Source: Anaerofustis sp.
GTDB taxonomy: Bacteria > Bacillota > Clostridia > Eubacteriales > Anaerofustaceae
Reading direction: 5' to 3'
DNA length: 29,396 nucleotides
Assembly (NCBI RefSeq): GCF_019420015.1
Contig: NZ_JAHZIA010000030.1
Coordinates: forward strand, 1 to 29,396
Part shown: piece by piece, positions 14,229-23,921 of the stretch
How positions within the stretch are numbered: the stretch's first letter is position 1
Layout: each line of letters begins with the position of its first letter
Notes under the pieces: model-generated
Told to the model about the DNA's origin: nothing
Database searches by the model: none
What the model saw: the letters and a program-made list of their open reading frames with translations, nothing else
Program-made: the position numbers and the translations under genes

Positions 14229-17200
14229 TTATTCTTGTTCAGCTAATGTTTTGTAACCTTGGTATCTTTCAAGAGCGTCTTGTTTATTCTTTTCGAATAA
14301 TGCATCAGCTTTTTCAGGATATTGTCTTGCAAGGTTAGCATATCTTCTTTCACCTTTAAGGAAATCAATAAATCCTTCCATATTAGGTTCTTTGCTGTCT
14401 AAGATAAATGGATTTTTACCTTCTGCAACTAAATCTGGATTATATCTGAATAGATGCCAGTAACCAACTTCAACAGCTTTTTTAGCTTCACTTCCAGCTT
14501 TAGTCATGTTAATACCATGGTTGATACATGGAGAGTAAGCGATGATTAAAGATGGACCGTTGTGAGCTTCAGCTTCTTTAATAGCTTTGATTAATTGGTT
14601 TTTATCAGCCCCGATAGCTACTTGTGCAACATATACATAACCATATGTTTTAGCCATCATACCTAAATCTTTCTTCTTAGTTTTCTTACCAGAAGCAGCA
14701 AATTCAGCTATTGCAGCAGCTGGAGTAGCTTTAGAAGATTGACCACCTGTATTTGAGTAAACTTCTGTATCAAATACCAATACGTTAACGTCTTCGTTTG
14801 ATGCAAGTACATGATCAAGTCCGCCGTAACCGATATCGTATGACCAACCGTCTCCACCAAGAATCCAGAATGATTTTTTAACTAATTGATCTTTGTTAGC
14901 TAATACATACTTAGCATTTTCGTTATCGCATCCACAAGCTTCCAAAGCTGCAACTAATTTAGCACTTGCTTCTTTACTTGCTTCGCCATCGTCTTTAACG
15001 TCTAACCAAGCTTTAGCAGCGTCTTTAACATCAGCTTTAACAGCTTCATCAGCTACTAATGCTTCAAGCTTGTTAGCAATTGTTTTTCTCATTTTCTTAA
15101 CACCAAGCATCATACCGAATCCGTATTCAGCATTATCTTCGAATAATGAGTTAGCCCATGCAGGACCTTGTCCTTTTTCGTTTGTTGTATATGGTGTTGT
15201 AGGAGCTGATGCACCCCAGATTGAAGAACAACCTGTAGCATTAGCAATGTACATTCTGTCTCCGTATAATTGAGTAACTAATTTAGCAACCGGTGTTTCA
15301 ACACAACCAGCACATGCACCTGAGAATTCAAGTAATGGTTGTTCATATTGAGAACCTTTTACAGTAAATTTGTTTACGCTTAAATCTTTCTTAGAAAGAG
15401 TCATTGCATAATCCCAACATTTACCTTCTTCTTCAAGAACTTCTCCGATAGGTACCATTTTAATAGCGCCTGTTGGACAAGTTTCAACACATTGACCACA
15501 GCCTAAGCAGTCATAAGAAGAAACTTGGATTCTATATTCATAACCTTCAACTCCAGGACCTTTTGATGCAATTGTATCAAATCCTTCAGGAGCGTTAGCT
15601 TTTTCTTCTTCATTTAATAAGAAAGGTCTGATTGTTGCATGTGGACATACATATGAACATTGGTTACATTGGATACATTTTTCAGCTTCCCATACAGGTA
15701 CGTTAACAGCAGCACCTCTTTTTTCGTATTTAGCTGTTCCAGCTGGGAATGTACCATCTTCATATCCGTTGAATGCAGATACAGGAAGTGTATCACCTTT
15801 TTGTGCGTTCATAACGTCACATACGTTAGCAACGAATTCTGTTCTTTCTGGTTTAGCGGCAGCTTCGTTATCAGCTGTTTTCCAACTTTCAGGAACATCG
15901 ATTTTAACAAGTTCGCTAACACCGTTTTCGATAGCAGCGATGTTCATGTTAACAACTTTGTCACCTTTTTTACCGTATGTTTTCTTAACTGAATCTTTAA
16001 GTAAAGCTTCAGCTTTATCGTAAGGCATAACTTCAGATAATTTGAAGAATGCAGCTTGCATAATCATGTTTGTTCTTCTACCAAGACCGATTTCTTCAGC
16101 AATCTTTGTAGCGTTGATTGTGTAGAATTGGATATTGTTGTTAGCAATAGTTTGTTTCATTTCTTTTGGTAGATGTTTTTCAAGATCGTCCATATCCCAA
16201 ACAGTATTTAATAAGAATACTCCGCCTGGTTTAATGTCGCTTACTAAGTCATAGTTTTCAGCATATGCTTGAGTAGAACAAGATACAAAATCAGCATCAG
16301 CGATTAAGTATGTTGATTTGATTGGTTTTTCACCGAATCTTAAGTGAGATACTGTAACCCCACCAGATTTTTTAGAGTCATATGCGAAATAACCTTGAGC
16401 ATACATATCTGTGTTATCACCGATGATTTTGATTGCAGATTTGTTAGCACCTACAGTACCGTCTGAACCAAGACCCCAGAATTTACAAGAAACTGTTCCT
16501 TCTGGAACTGTGATAATATCTTCTTTAACTTCCAATGATTTGTTAGTAACGTCATCAACGATACCGATTGTGAAATCATTTTTAGGACATTCTTCTTTTA
16601 AGTTGTCATAAACTGCTTTAATGTGAGATGGTGTAGTATCTTTACTACCAAGACCGTAAATACCACCAACGATTAAAGGAGCGTTTTCTTTACCATAGAA
16701 AGCATCTTTGATGTCTAAGTAAAGTGGTTGTCCTGATGCACCAGGTTCTTTTGTTCTGTCTAATACAGCAATTCTCTTAACTGATTTAGGAAGAACTTCG
16801 AACATGTATTCAGGAGCCCATGGTCTGTATAAGTGAACTTTTAGTAAACCTACTTTTTCGCCGTTAGCGTTTAAGTAATCAACTGTTTCTTCAACAGCTT
16901 CACAAACAGAACCCATAGCTACGATGATGTTTTCAGCGTCAGCTGCACCATAGTAGTTGAATGGCTTGTAATCTCTTCCTGTGATTCTGCTGATTTCTTT
17001 CATATAGTCAGCAACGATAGCAGGAATAGCTTCATAGAATTTATTAGAAGCTTCTCTAGCTTGGAAGAAGATTTCAGGTCCTTGACATGTACCTCTTGTT
17101 ACAGGATGTTCAGGATTTAGTGCATGATTTTTGAATTCTTGAACTGCATCATAATCAACTAATTTAGCTAATTCTTCATAAGGCATTTCTTCGATTTTTT

Positions 17201-17741
17201 GAATTTCATGACTTGTTCTGAAACCGTCAAAGAAGTGTACAAAAGGAACTCTGCCTTTAATAGCACTTAAGTGAGCAACACTTGCAAGGTCCATAACTTC
17301 TTGTACAGAGTTAGAGCAAAGCATAGCAAAACCAGTTTGTCTTGTAGCCATAACGTCTGTGTGGTCCCCGAAAATGTTAAGAGCGTGAGATGCTAAACAT
17401 CTTGCTGATACGTGGAATACCCCTGGAAGTAATTCACCGGCAATTTTGTACATATTAGGAATCATAAGAAGTAAACCTTGTGATGCTGTATATGTACTTG
17501 TTAAAGCACCTGATGCTAAAGAACCGTGAACTGCACCTGCAGCACCGGCTTCTGATTGAAGTTCAATAACATCAACAGTTTCACCAAATACATTTTTCTT
17601 TCCAGCAGCTGACCATTCATCAACACATTCAGCCATTGGAGAAGATGGTGTGATTGGGTAAATACCGGCTACTTCAGTAAATGCATAAGAGCAATAAGCA
17701 GCAGCAGTATTACCGTCCATTGTTTTCATTGTTTTAGCCAT
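14229..17741 (-). CDS. nifJ: Pyruvate:ferredoxin (flavodoxin) oxidoreductase
   Basis: A cytoplasmic thiamine-diphosphate, iron-sulfur enzyme that converts pyruvate and CoA to acetyl-CoA, CO2 and reduced ferredoxin, the main pyruvate-oxidising step in many anaerobes. The length of 1170 is normal for the homodimeric single-chain form. Domain order is intact: an N-terminal domain with GIYPITPSSPMAE, a central region with two ferredoxin-type cluster motifs (CIQCNQCSYVCP near residue 690 and CLGCGQCVETCP near 745), and a C-terminal thiamine domain with GGDGWSYDIGYGG and DTEVYSNTGGQSSK. The proximal cluster motif reads CAGCVETP; relatives I recall have Gly at the Val position, one base away (GTT for GGT). 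The gene is monocistronic, with GGGAGG upstream and a strong terminator downstream. Codons look highly adapted, as for an abundant protein. Confidence 0.98.
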   Translation of the reverse strand: MAKTMKTMDGNTAAAYCSYAFTEVAGIYPITPSSPMAECVDEWSAAGKKNVFGETVDVIELQSEAGAAGAVHGSLASGALTSTYTASQGLLLMIPNMYKIAGELLPGVFHVSARCLASHALNIFGDHTDVMATRQTGFAMLCSNSVQEVMDLASVAHLSAIKGRVPFVHFFDGFRTSHEIQKIEEMPYEELAKLVDYDAVQEFKNHALNPEHPVTRGTCQGPEIFFQAREASNKFYEAIPAIVADYMKEISRITGRDYKPFNYYGAADAENIIVAMGSVCEAVEETVDYLNANGEKVGLLKVHLYRPWAPEYMFEVLPKSVKRIAVLDRTKEPGASGQPLYLDIKDAFYGKENAPLIVGGIYGLGSKDTTPSHIKAVYDNLKEECPKNDFTIGIVDDVTNKSLEVKEDIITVPEGTVSCKFWGLGSDGTVGANKSAIKIIGDNTDMYAQGYFAYDSKKSGGVTVSHLRFGEKPIKSTYLIADADFVSCSTQAYAENYDLVSDIKPGGVFLLNTVWDMDDLEKHLPKEMKQTIANNNIQFYTINATKIAEEIGLGRRTNMIMQAAFFKLSEVMPYDKAEALLKDSVKKTYGKKGDKVVNMNIAAIENGVSELVKIDVPESWKTADNEAAAKPERTEFVANVCDVMNAQKGDTLPVSAFNGYEDGTFPAGTAKYEKRGAAVNVPVWEAEKCIQCNQCSYVCPHATIRPFLLNEEEKANAPEGFDTIASKGPGVEGYEYRIQVSSYDCLGCGQCVETCPTGAIKMVPIGEVLEEEGKCWDYAMTLSKKDLSVNKFTVKGSQYEQPLLEFSGACAGCVETPVAKLVTQLYGDRMYIANATGCSSIWGASAPTTPYTTNEKGQGPAWANSLFEDNAEYGFGMMLGVKKMRKTIANKLEALVADEAVKADVKDAAKAWLDVKDDGEASKEASAKLVAALEACGCDNENAKYVLANKDQLVKKSFWILGGDGWSYDIGYGGLDHVLASNEDVNVLVFDTEVYSNTGGQSSKATPAAAIAEFAASGKKTKKKDLGMMAKTYGYVYVAQVAIGADKNQLIKAIKEAEAHNGPSLIIAYSPCINHGINMTKAGSEAKKAVEVGYWHLFRYNPDLVAEGKNPFILDSKEPNMEGFIDFLKGERRYANLARQYPEKADALFEKNKQDALERYQGYKTLAEQE

Positions 17742-17803
17742 AATATAATATATCCTCCCAAAAATTTATCTAAAAATTATATTATATGTTTTACATCTTT
17801 CCC

Positions 17804-17832
17804 ATTATAATAAATAATACTTAAAAAATAAA
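17804..17832 (-). promoter_or_regulatory. nifJ: Candidate nifJ promoter
   Basis: A perfect -10 TATAAT (17809-17804) with TTTATT as a weak -35 (17832-17827) at 17-base spacing. It would give a leader of about 55 bases. For so strongly expressed a gene the -35 is poor, so an activator or another promoter is possible. Confidence 0.4.
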
Positions 17833-17956
17833 GGATAAATTAAAATTTTTTTCAAAAAACAGTCTTTTTTTTACATATCATATAAAAGCTTGTAGTTAAG
17901 ACAATTTTAAATTTTTAAACGTTATTACATTTAACTAATTTTAACAATATTCCGAC

Positions 17957-17982
17957 AAATGTAACTGTTATATGTTACATTT
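17957..17982. repeat. Inverted repeat upstream of nifJ (candidate regulator site)
   Basis: AAATGTAAC-TGTTATAT-GTTACATTT has perfect 9-base arms and an 8-base centre. It lies about 216 bases upstream of the nifJ start, and no other minus-strand gene starts nearby. It does not match the Rex consensus that I would expect for a redox-controlled gene. Confidence 0.4.
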
Positions 17983-18013
17983 TTGTAAATATATCTATTT
18001 TCGTATATTATAT

Positions 18014-18056
18014 ATCATAAAACCATAAGCACTAAGTGCGCTCATGGTTTTATGAT
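18014..18056 (-). terminator. Hairpin behind the restriction operon (probable terminator)
   Basis: ATCATAAAACCAT and ATGGTTTTATGAT are perfect 13-base arms, with a further GCAC/GTGC stem inside. It lies directly after the res stop codon at 18061. The U-run on the minus-strand side is weak (arm TTTTAT), so termination may be incomplete or mRNA end protection may be its role. Confidence 0.65.
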
Positions 18057-18060
18057 ATTT

Positions 18061-21000
18061 TTATAAACTCTCCATTATATTCATAAGTTCTGCATAACTA
18101 CTGACTTTAGAATATTTAACTTTGCTTGTAGACATTTCATTAAATAATTTTTTTGCACAATTAATCTTCGCTTGTTCAACGGCTCTTAAATTCAAGCTAT
18201 CCATTGAACCTTTTGTTTCAGCAATAAAGAAAATATGTTTTACACGCCCCTTATTAAAAGCTATTGCCCAGTCGGGAGAATAATTCCCAACCGGAGTTGG
18301 AATTTGAAATCCTCTTGGAAGTTTGGCATATACACAAACTTCTTCGGCATTATCCAAATCTTTTGCAAATCTCTTTTCAGTGCTTTCCTCTGCATAACCG
18401 TCTGTAAATATATAATCTTTAATTGCTTTCTTTGCTTTATATGCTTTATCAACAGGTTGTGTATTTTTTTCAGCCGTAAAAATAGATGAATCATATTTAT
18501 CTTCAATTTGATTATATGTTATATGCTCAACAACCATTGAAGCCTTCTGTTCTTTTATTATCTTTATTACTTTTGAAATAAATTCTTCAGGGTTATTTCT
18601 ATATTGATAAAATTTATCCTCATGCATTCCTTTCAAAATTTTTACAACAGTCCTTCTTGTAAGAGCAGTTTCTAAAGCAATTTTTCCGACCAAATCATAT
18701 TTAACATTGCTTTTTGAAGAAAAAGTCATTGTTTTTGTAGAATTATTTTCTACTTTGAAAGCATCTCCTCTTTCAATTTCATCATAAGTTATATTTCTTT
18801 TTTGACTTCCTCTTGTAGTTACATACTGAATACTTGAAACATAAAAATCCGAATTTAATTCTTTAACAACTTTATAAATTAATTCATCGCTTTCAAAATC
18901 AACTTTATAAACATATTTATGATTTATATTTTTCCATAACTCTTGAAACTCTTTTTTCTTAAAATTATCATTTAGAGGATTATCAAAAACCTTTGATTTA
19001 TTCGCATCTTGATGCATTTCTTTAAGCACTTTTTCATCAAAGATAGCTTGTACAAGTTGATGAATCCCTTCAGCCATAAGCTTAAGTTCTTCCCTCATTA
19101 GTTCCAACTCATTTAATTTAACAGCCTTTCTGTATTCATCTGTTACTTTATCATCATCGTCTATATAATCATTTCTATATAAATATTTATTTATCCATTT
19201 AGCCTCTTTTTGTGTTATTTCAACATCTTTACCATTAACTTTTATAATCTTACCTGTAAAATATTCTACCGATGCAATAGTAGGTCTGTTATATAATTCT
19301 TTTTTCAAATCACTTTGCAAATCAGCCACAAAGTTTCTATAACTTTCGCTTGCAATAACCGTAAGCATGTTTATATCAAAAATATTTTCTCCAAGAGTCT
19401 GTACATCCATACGATTTCCTTCTTGATTAACACATAAACGAAGTCCTCTGCCCACTTCTTGCCTTTTTGCCGTTTGACTGTCAGAATGCTTTAATGTACA
19501 AATTTGGAATACATTGGGATTATCCCAGCCTTCTCTTAAAGCCGAATGAGAAAATATAAATCTTGTAGGTTCATCAAAAGAAAGTAGTCTTTCTTTATTC
19601 TTTAGTATCAAATCATATGCGGAAATATCATCAGAAGAATTAGTTTCTTTTTTAATTTTACCGTCAATCATATGTCCTTTTTTATCAATGCTGAAATATC
19701 CTTTATGAACTTTTGAAACATCTGAACATATTTCCTTCAAATATCTTTGATAAGGAGTGTCTAAAAGAGTAATCTTTTCATTTAAAATATCTATATATTC
19801 TTCTTCAAATACTTTGCCGTATTCCCCTAAAACCTCTTCTCCGTTTTCATCATACTGTCTGTATTTTGATACTTCATCTATAAAAAATAATGATAATGTT
19901 TTAATTCCCTTGTTAAATAACATTTCTTCTTTTTCAAAATGAGAAGCTATTGTTTCCCTTATTTGAATTCTTCTCATATCTTCTTCGGAAATATCTCCGT
20001 TTATATCTCCTGTTTTTATTACTTCTCCGTTTGTAAAAGTAACAGTATCGGTAAAAGGATCTATTTGGGATATAACATATCCTTTATACTGTTGCATTCC
20101 CTTTGAAATATCAAACAAATCATCTCCGACAGCAAATTTTCTTGTTTTCCTCTTTACTCCGCTGTTTGTCTTTATTTCAAATTCAATCCTTGCCATAGGA
20201 GGTTTATCTTTTGAAACTATTATAGGAGGTTCAAGGTATAAATAACTGTCCGTTCCCCTTAAGTTTTTTACTTCAAAACCTTTAACCTCAATCTTCTTTA
20301 CAAGCTTTTTATTAAACGCATCAAGTGCATCTAAAACATATACCATGTTATGCTCGTTTATATGTGTAGCCGAATAGTTAATAGAAAACAACGGATTAAA
20401 GTTATGTAAAGCCTTTTGCGTAACTGCGCCACCCATTTTTTGAGGTTCGTCCAAAATCAAAATCGGTCTGTTTGCCGATATTACATCAATAGGTCTTCTT
20501 GAATTAAATTCATCCCTTGTTGAATATATTATACGGCTGTCTTTACTCCTTCCGCCTTCCTTAAGAGAAGTTGCAAAAGCCTGAGTATTTATTATCATTA
20601 CGCTTATACCGCTGTTGTTTGAAAAATAATCAAGGTCATTAAGATTTTTACTGTTATATGTAAAGAATCTTGCTTTTTTACTATAATGCTCCATAAAATG
20701 TTCTTCTGTTATTTCAAAGGTTTTATTAACCCCTTCTCTTATTGCTATACTTGGAACAACAACTATGAATTTACTCCAACCGTATTTTTTATTTAGTTCA
20801 AATATAGTCTTTATATAAACATAGGTTTTTCCGGTACCCGTTTCCATTTCAACATCTAAACTGCATCTTCCTATATCTTTAATCAGACTGTCTGATAACT
20901 GTATATTATTACTGCTTTGTATTTTTCTTATGTTATCAAGCAAATCTTCATCACTTAATAAAATATCAGCGTTTTTATATCCCGTATCATCATATAAATC

Positions 21001-21186
21001 AAACATTCCGATATCTACATTTAAACCGTCAAAATGCGTCTGTAACCCTTGTTTGTTTTCTATATTCCCCAAATCTCTTATATAGTTTGTACTATTATGA
21101 TAATCTTGCCCCTTAAACACATCAATAACAGCATTTACGGCATCGGTCTGATAATCTTGTATTTTAAAATTAAATTTCATAGACAT
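18061..21186 (-). CDS. res: Type III restriction endonuclease, Res subunit
   Basis: The ATP-dependent translocase/nuclease subunit of a type III restriction-modification system, which cuts DNA when two unmethylated sites are found by Mod-containing complexes. It has an SF2 helicase core: Walker A METGTGKTYVYI (near residue 117), DEAD-like box LILDEPQKMGG (near 246), motif III NYSATH, and motif VI QEVGRGLRLCVNQEG. The C-terminal PD-(D/E)xK nuclease reads SPDWAIAF…FIAETKGS, with all catalytic acids and the lysine present. The length (1041 from ATG) is normal for the family. I chose ATG 21186 (MSMKFNF), with GGAAGG four bases before it; ATG 21180 and TTG 21198 are alternatives. The start overlaps the stop of the membrane-protein gene, so the two are translationally coupled. 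Confidence 0.95.
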   Translation of the reverse strand: MSMKFNFKIQDYQTDAVNAVIDVFKGQDYHNSTNYIRDLGNIENKQGLQTHFDGLNVDIGMFDLYDDTGYKNADILLSDEDLLDNIRKIQSSNNIQLSDSLIKDIGRCSLDVEMETGTGKTYVYIKTIFELNKKYGWSKFIVVVPSIAIREGVNKTFEITEEHFMEHYSKKARFFTYNSKNLNDLDYFSNNSGISVMIINTQAFATSLKEGGRSKDSRIIYSTRDEFNSRRPIDVISANRPILILDEPQKMGGAVTQKALHNFNPLFSINYSATHINEHNMVYVLDALDAFNKKLVKKIEVKGFEVKNLRGTDSYLYLEPPIIVSKDKPPMARIEFEIKTNSGVKRKTRKFAVGDDLFDISKGMQQYKGYVISQIDPFTDTVTFTNGEVIKTGDINGDISEEDMRRIQIRETIASHFEKEEMLFNKGIKTLSLFFIDEVSKYRQYDENGEEVLGEYGKVFEEEYIDILNEKITLLDTPYQRYLKEICSDVSKVHKGYFSIDKKGHMIDGKIKKETNSSDDISAYDLILKNKERLLSFDEPTRFIFSHSALREGWDNPNVFQICTLKHSDSQTAKRQEVGRGLRLCVNQEGNRMDVQTLGENIFDINMLTVIASESYRNFVADLQSDLKKELYNRPTIASVEYFTGKIIKVNGKDVEITQKEAKWINKYLYRNDYIDDDDKVTDEYRKAVKLNELELMREELKLMAEGIHQLVQAIFDEKVLKEMHQDANKSKVFDNPLNDNFKKKEFQELWKNINHKYVYKVDFESDELIYKVVKELNSDFYVSSIQYVTTRGSQKRNITYDEIERGDAFKVENNSTKTMTFSSKSNVKYDLVGKIALETALTRRTVVKILKGMHEDKFYQYRNNPEEFISKVIKIIKEQKASMVVEHITYNQIEDKYDSSIFTAEKNTQPVDKAYKAKKAIKDYIFTDGYAEESTEKRFAKDLDNAEEVCVYAKLPRGFQIPTPVGNYSPDWAIAFNKGRVKHIFFIAETKGSMDSLNLRAVEQAKINCAKKLFNEMSTSKVKYSKVSSYAELMNIMESL

Positions 21187-21917
21187 GTTTCCTTCCAATT
21201 AAAATTTTCTGTATTAATTGGTTTATAATAATGATTCATTTTTTTAAATGATTTTATAAAATCCTCATAATCATTATTTTCTATCTGTAATATAATTTTT
21301 AAATTTTCTTTCAATTTTTCATCACTAATAAATATATCTTCTTTTTCCTGCTTAAAAATTAAATTATTATTCAAATTATAAGCATTATCAAATGAACTTA
21401 TAACATTATTAATTTTATAAAGCATACAAACAACATGATGAATACATAAATTTTTCTTATCTTTTTTTAAGAAAGGATAAAATCCATCAAAAGCTAACAT
21501 TCTTTCATTATTTATATCTATTAACTTTTTTACAATAGAATTTACATTCTCATTATTTTTTATAATATCAACTGATTTATTCAAATTTACTTTCATCTCT
21601 CCTAAAGATGAAAAATCAGCAAGAAAAGGTAATAAATTTGCTAATTCAGAAATATATTTTGTACAATAAAAATTAATGTACCCAATACTTTTTGATTTTT
21701 CTATTTTATATGAGCCAATATTCGTAATCATCACCACAAAAGAACTACAAAAAATACCAAGTAAAATATCATATAAAACACTTTCTATACTACTTAAGTT
21801 ATTAAACATTAATTTTGCAACAAACAAATTAAATACAAAATGAAAAAGGAACATTAATAAAATAGATATAACACAAATATATATTGAAATATATATTCCA
21901 TTTCGATATATCTTCAT
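21177..21917 (-). CDS. Uncharacterised membrane protein inserted between mod and res
   Basis: I do not recognise this 246-residue protein. It has two hydrophobic helices near the N-terminus (about residues 8-30 and 49-68) and then about 175 mostly charged, helical, presumably cytoplasmic residues (for example KLIDINNERMLAFDGFYPFLKKDKK and LKENLKIILQIENNDYEDFIKSFKKM). Few residues suggest an active site; a HHVVC sequence near residue 155 stands out but is not a known motif. Its ATG stands one base after the mod stop (TAA-T-ATG), using GGAGGG within the end of mod, and its end overlaps the res start. This is full operon integration, not a chance neighbour. Type III systems normally have mod directly followed by res. 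A membrane-bound second effector, a sensor or a regulator of Res are possible roles. Confidence 0.85.
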   Translation of the reverse strand: MKIYRNGIYISIYICVISILLMFLFHFVFNLFVAKLMFNNLSSIESVLYDILLGIFCSSFVVMITNIGSYKIEKSKSIGYINFYCTKYISELANLLPFLADFSSLGEMKVNLNKSVDIIKNNENVNSIVKKLIDINNERMLAFDGFYPFLKKDKKNLCIHHVVCMLYKINNVISSFDNAYNLNNNLIFKQEKEDIFISDEKLKENLKIILQIENNDYEDFIKSFKKMNHYYKPINTENFNWKETCL

Positions 21918-21918
21918 A

Positions 21919-23907
21919 TTAAATCACCCTCCAAACAGTATTTTTACTTTCTCTGTTAAATATTTGTTCAAAGTTCGTCATCAAACTGTCATTTTTAAGC
22001 GAGCTGTCCCTTGTAACGAAATATTTAGGCTTTCTTTTTGCTGCTTTTTCCACAACCTCTTCCGTTAAATCTTCATCAAAACAAGCAATTAATTTATCAT
22101 CTTCAACACTGTATAAAACTTTTCCGTCAATAACTTCTTTATCAATCTTGCTTGAAAGCATTATCCCAAGGTCAAGCATTACTTGAAATAGTAAATCCAT
22201 TGAAGTTCTGTCTTCTTTTATATTATCTTCCATTTTATCAAGCATGCTCATTTCAAAATCATCAGGTCTGTAATAAACATCTTTCATGTTAGAACTGTCA
22301 ACCTTTAAAACTCTAAAACCAACATCAAGATTTTCTATCCCTTCTTTATCCTTGTTTTCTTCTTTTATTTTCTTACCTGCTCTTCTTATTCTTTCTTTTC
22401 CTATTTCGCATATATTCTTATATCCTGCCTTATAAGCTTCGCTTTTTTCGTCTGTATTTTCCGGAAGTTGAACCATAATAAACTTACGTTTCCCTCCGTC
22501 TTCTGCATTTAACTGCATTACAGCATGAGCGGTGGTGGCGGAGCCTGAGAAGAAGTCAAGAATTATAGAATTTTTAGATGTCCCAACAAAAATAAAATCC
22601 AACAACAAAGAAGTAGGTTTTGGGAAGTTAAAATATTTTCCATCAAAGAGTTGCTCCAACTCTAAAGTTCCACGTCTACTTGTATATTTTTTACTATTTA
22701 AAATCGAGCGTATAATTTTTTTATCATTTCTCATCTTTTGAACAATACGATATTCACCATCATTTGTTTTATAACCTATAATTTCTTTATTCATAAATTC
22801 TTTTGCTTTATCCTTTCCCCATCTCCATACAAATTGTACTGAATTTTTTACAGATGTTGGCGGATATATCTCAATACTATTATCTTTTTTTTCTAATCCA
22901 ATTCTATAAAAATCATTATTTATAGGTTCATCTAAGTAAAGATAAAATGGATAAAATAAATTTGGTCTATTCTTATTATTAAAGGTTTCATTACTATTAT
23001 ATAATGGATGAATATTAAAGCTACCATATTGATCTTTATATTTAAAATTTTTATTTTCTTCTGGTAATAAATTGGTATATGTATATATACTATTTTTTGA
23101 ATAAAACAACACATATTCATGCATTTTACCAATATGTCCATAGTCTCTCGCATTTGGTGTAGAATTAATTATAAATGTTCCAATATAATTGTTTTCCCCA
23201 AACACCTCATCACAAATATTCTTTAAATTATTTTGCTCATTATCATCAATACTGATAAAAATCACTCCGTCATCGGAAAGCAAATCCTTTGCGATTTTTA
23301 ATCTTGGATACATCATATTAAGCCAGTCTGTATGAAAACGACCGTTGCTTTCAAGATTTTTCACAAGTCTGTTTCCTTCTTCGTCATATTGACCGCTGTT
23401 TTCTATCTATTCACCATAATCCAAAGAAAAATCATCTTCATAAACAAAGTCACTTCCCGTATTATAAGGAGGGTCGATGTAAATCATTTTTATCTTTCCA
23501 AGATAAGTTTCCTGAAGTAATTTTAAAACTTCAAGATTATCTCCTTCTATATATAAATTTTCCGTATTCTCAAAATCCACACTGCCGCTGCTTAAATATT
23601 TTTCGCCTTTGCTGTCTTCTCCCGTAGGCGTTTTTTCATCTTCAATAACAGGGCGAAGGGTTTTATTTATAGGCATATTTGATAAAAGAACGGATTTTTT
23701 CTTATCAGGCCAATTAAACTCATATCTTTCTTCCCTTCCCTCAACTACCTTTGTATTTATTTCCTGCATTAATATATCTTTGTCTATAGCCCTGACAACT
23801 TCTCCGTTTTCGTCTACTACTTCCGTTACGGCATTTGGAAAAAGTTCTTTTAATTTTATAAAATTATCATCGGCCTTGTTCGGTGTGTGCATTTTTAGTT
23901 TGTTCAT
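21919..23907 (-). pseudogene. mod: Type III DNA methyltransferase, Mod subunit, interrupted by an in-frame amber codon
   Basis: The Mod subunit recognises the DNA site and methylates adenine at N6; it is also needed by Res. Read through, the frame is 662 codons, a normal length. The part before the stop (166 residues) contains the catalytic DPPYNTG at 145-151. The part after it holds the target-recognition region and the S-adenosylmethionine motif DFFSGSATTAHAV. A single TAG at 23407-23409 separates …DFSLDYGE from IENSGQYDEEGNRL…, with no frameshift and no missing conserved sequence. This could be a recent nonsense mutation, a sequencing error, suppression, or two chains. A GTG at 23364 with AAGGA 9 bases upstream could restart translation and give a 481-residue second chain. 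The gene starts at ATG 23907 after GGAGGAAGG. Confidence 0.9.
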
Positions 23908-23921
23908 ATCCTTCCTCCAAT

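Larger units (their letters stand above)
17742..18060. other. Intergenic region upstream of nifJ
   Basis: These 319 bases hold a candidate nifJ promoter (17804-17832), a 26-base inverted repeat (17957-17982) and the hairpin behind the restriction gene (18014-18056). TTACAT or its complement occurs five times (17791, 17871, 17925 and in both arms of the inverted repeat). I see no small gene. Confidence 0.55.

Noticed and set aside
14893..15273. Plus-strand 126-codon frame inside nifJ, and other antisense frames in nifJ, gap and tpiA
   Set aside because: They are mirror frames of strongly biased, highly expressed genes and have no start signals of their own.
17929..17946. Possible Rex redox-regulator site upstream of nifJ (TTTAACTAATTTTAACAA)
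   Set aside because: Only the right half (TTAACAA) fits the consensus; the left half does not match.
18014..18056. Long inverted repeat behind res as an insertion-sequence end
   Set aside because: No transposase is present and no matching repeat is seen at the other end of the island; its position right after a stop codon fits a terminator.
23407..23409. TAG in mod read as a recoded amino acid such as pyrrolysine
   Set aside because: No pyrrolysine genes are visible, TAG ends other genes here (the ChrA-type gene and feoB), and methyltransferases of this class are not known to use it. A nonsense mutation, error or low-level read-through is simpler.
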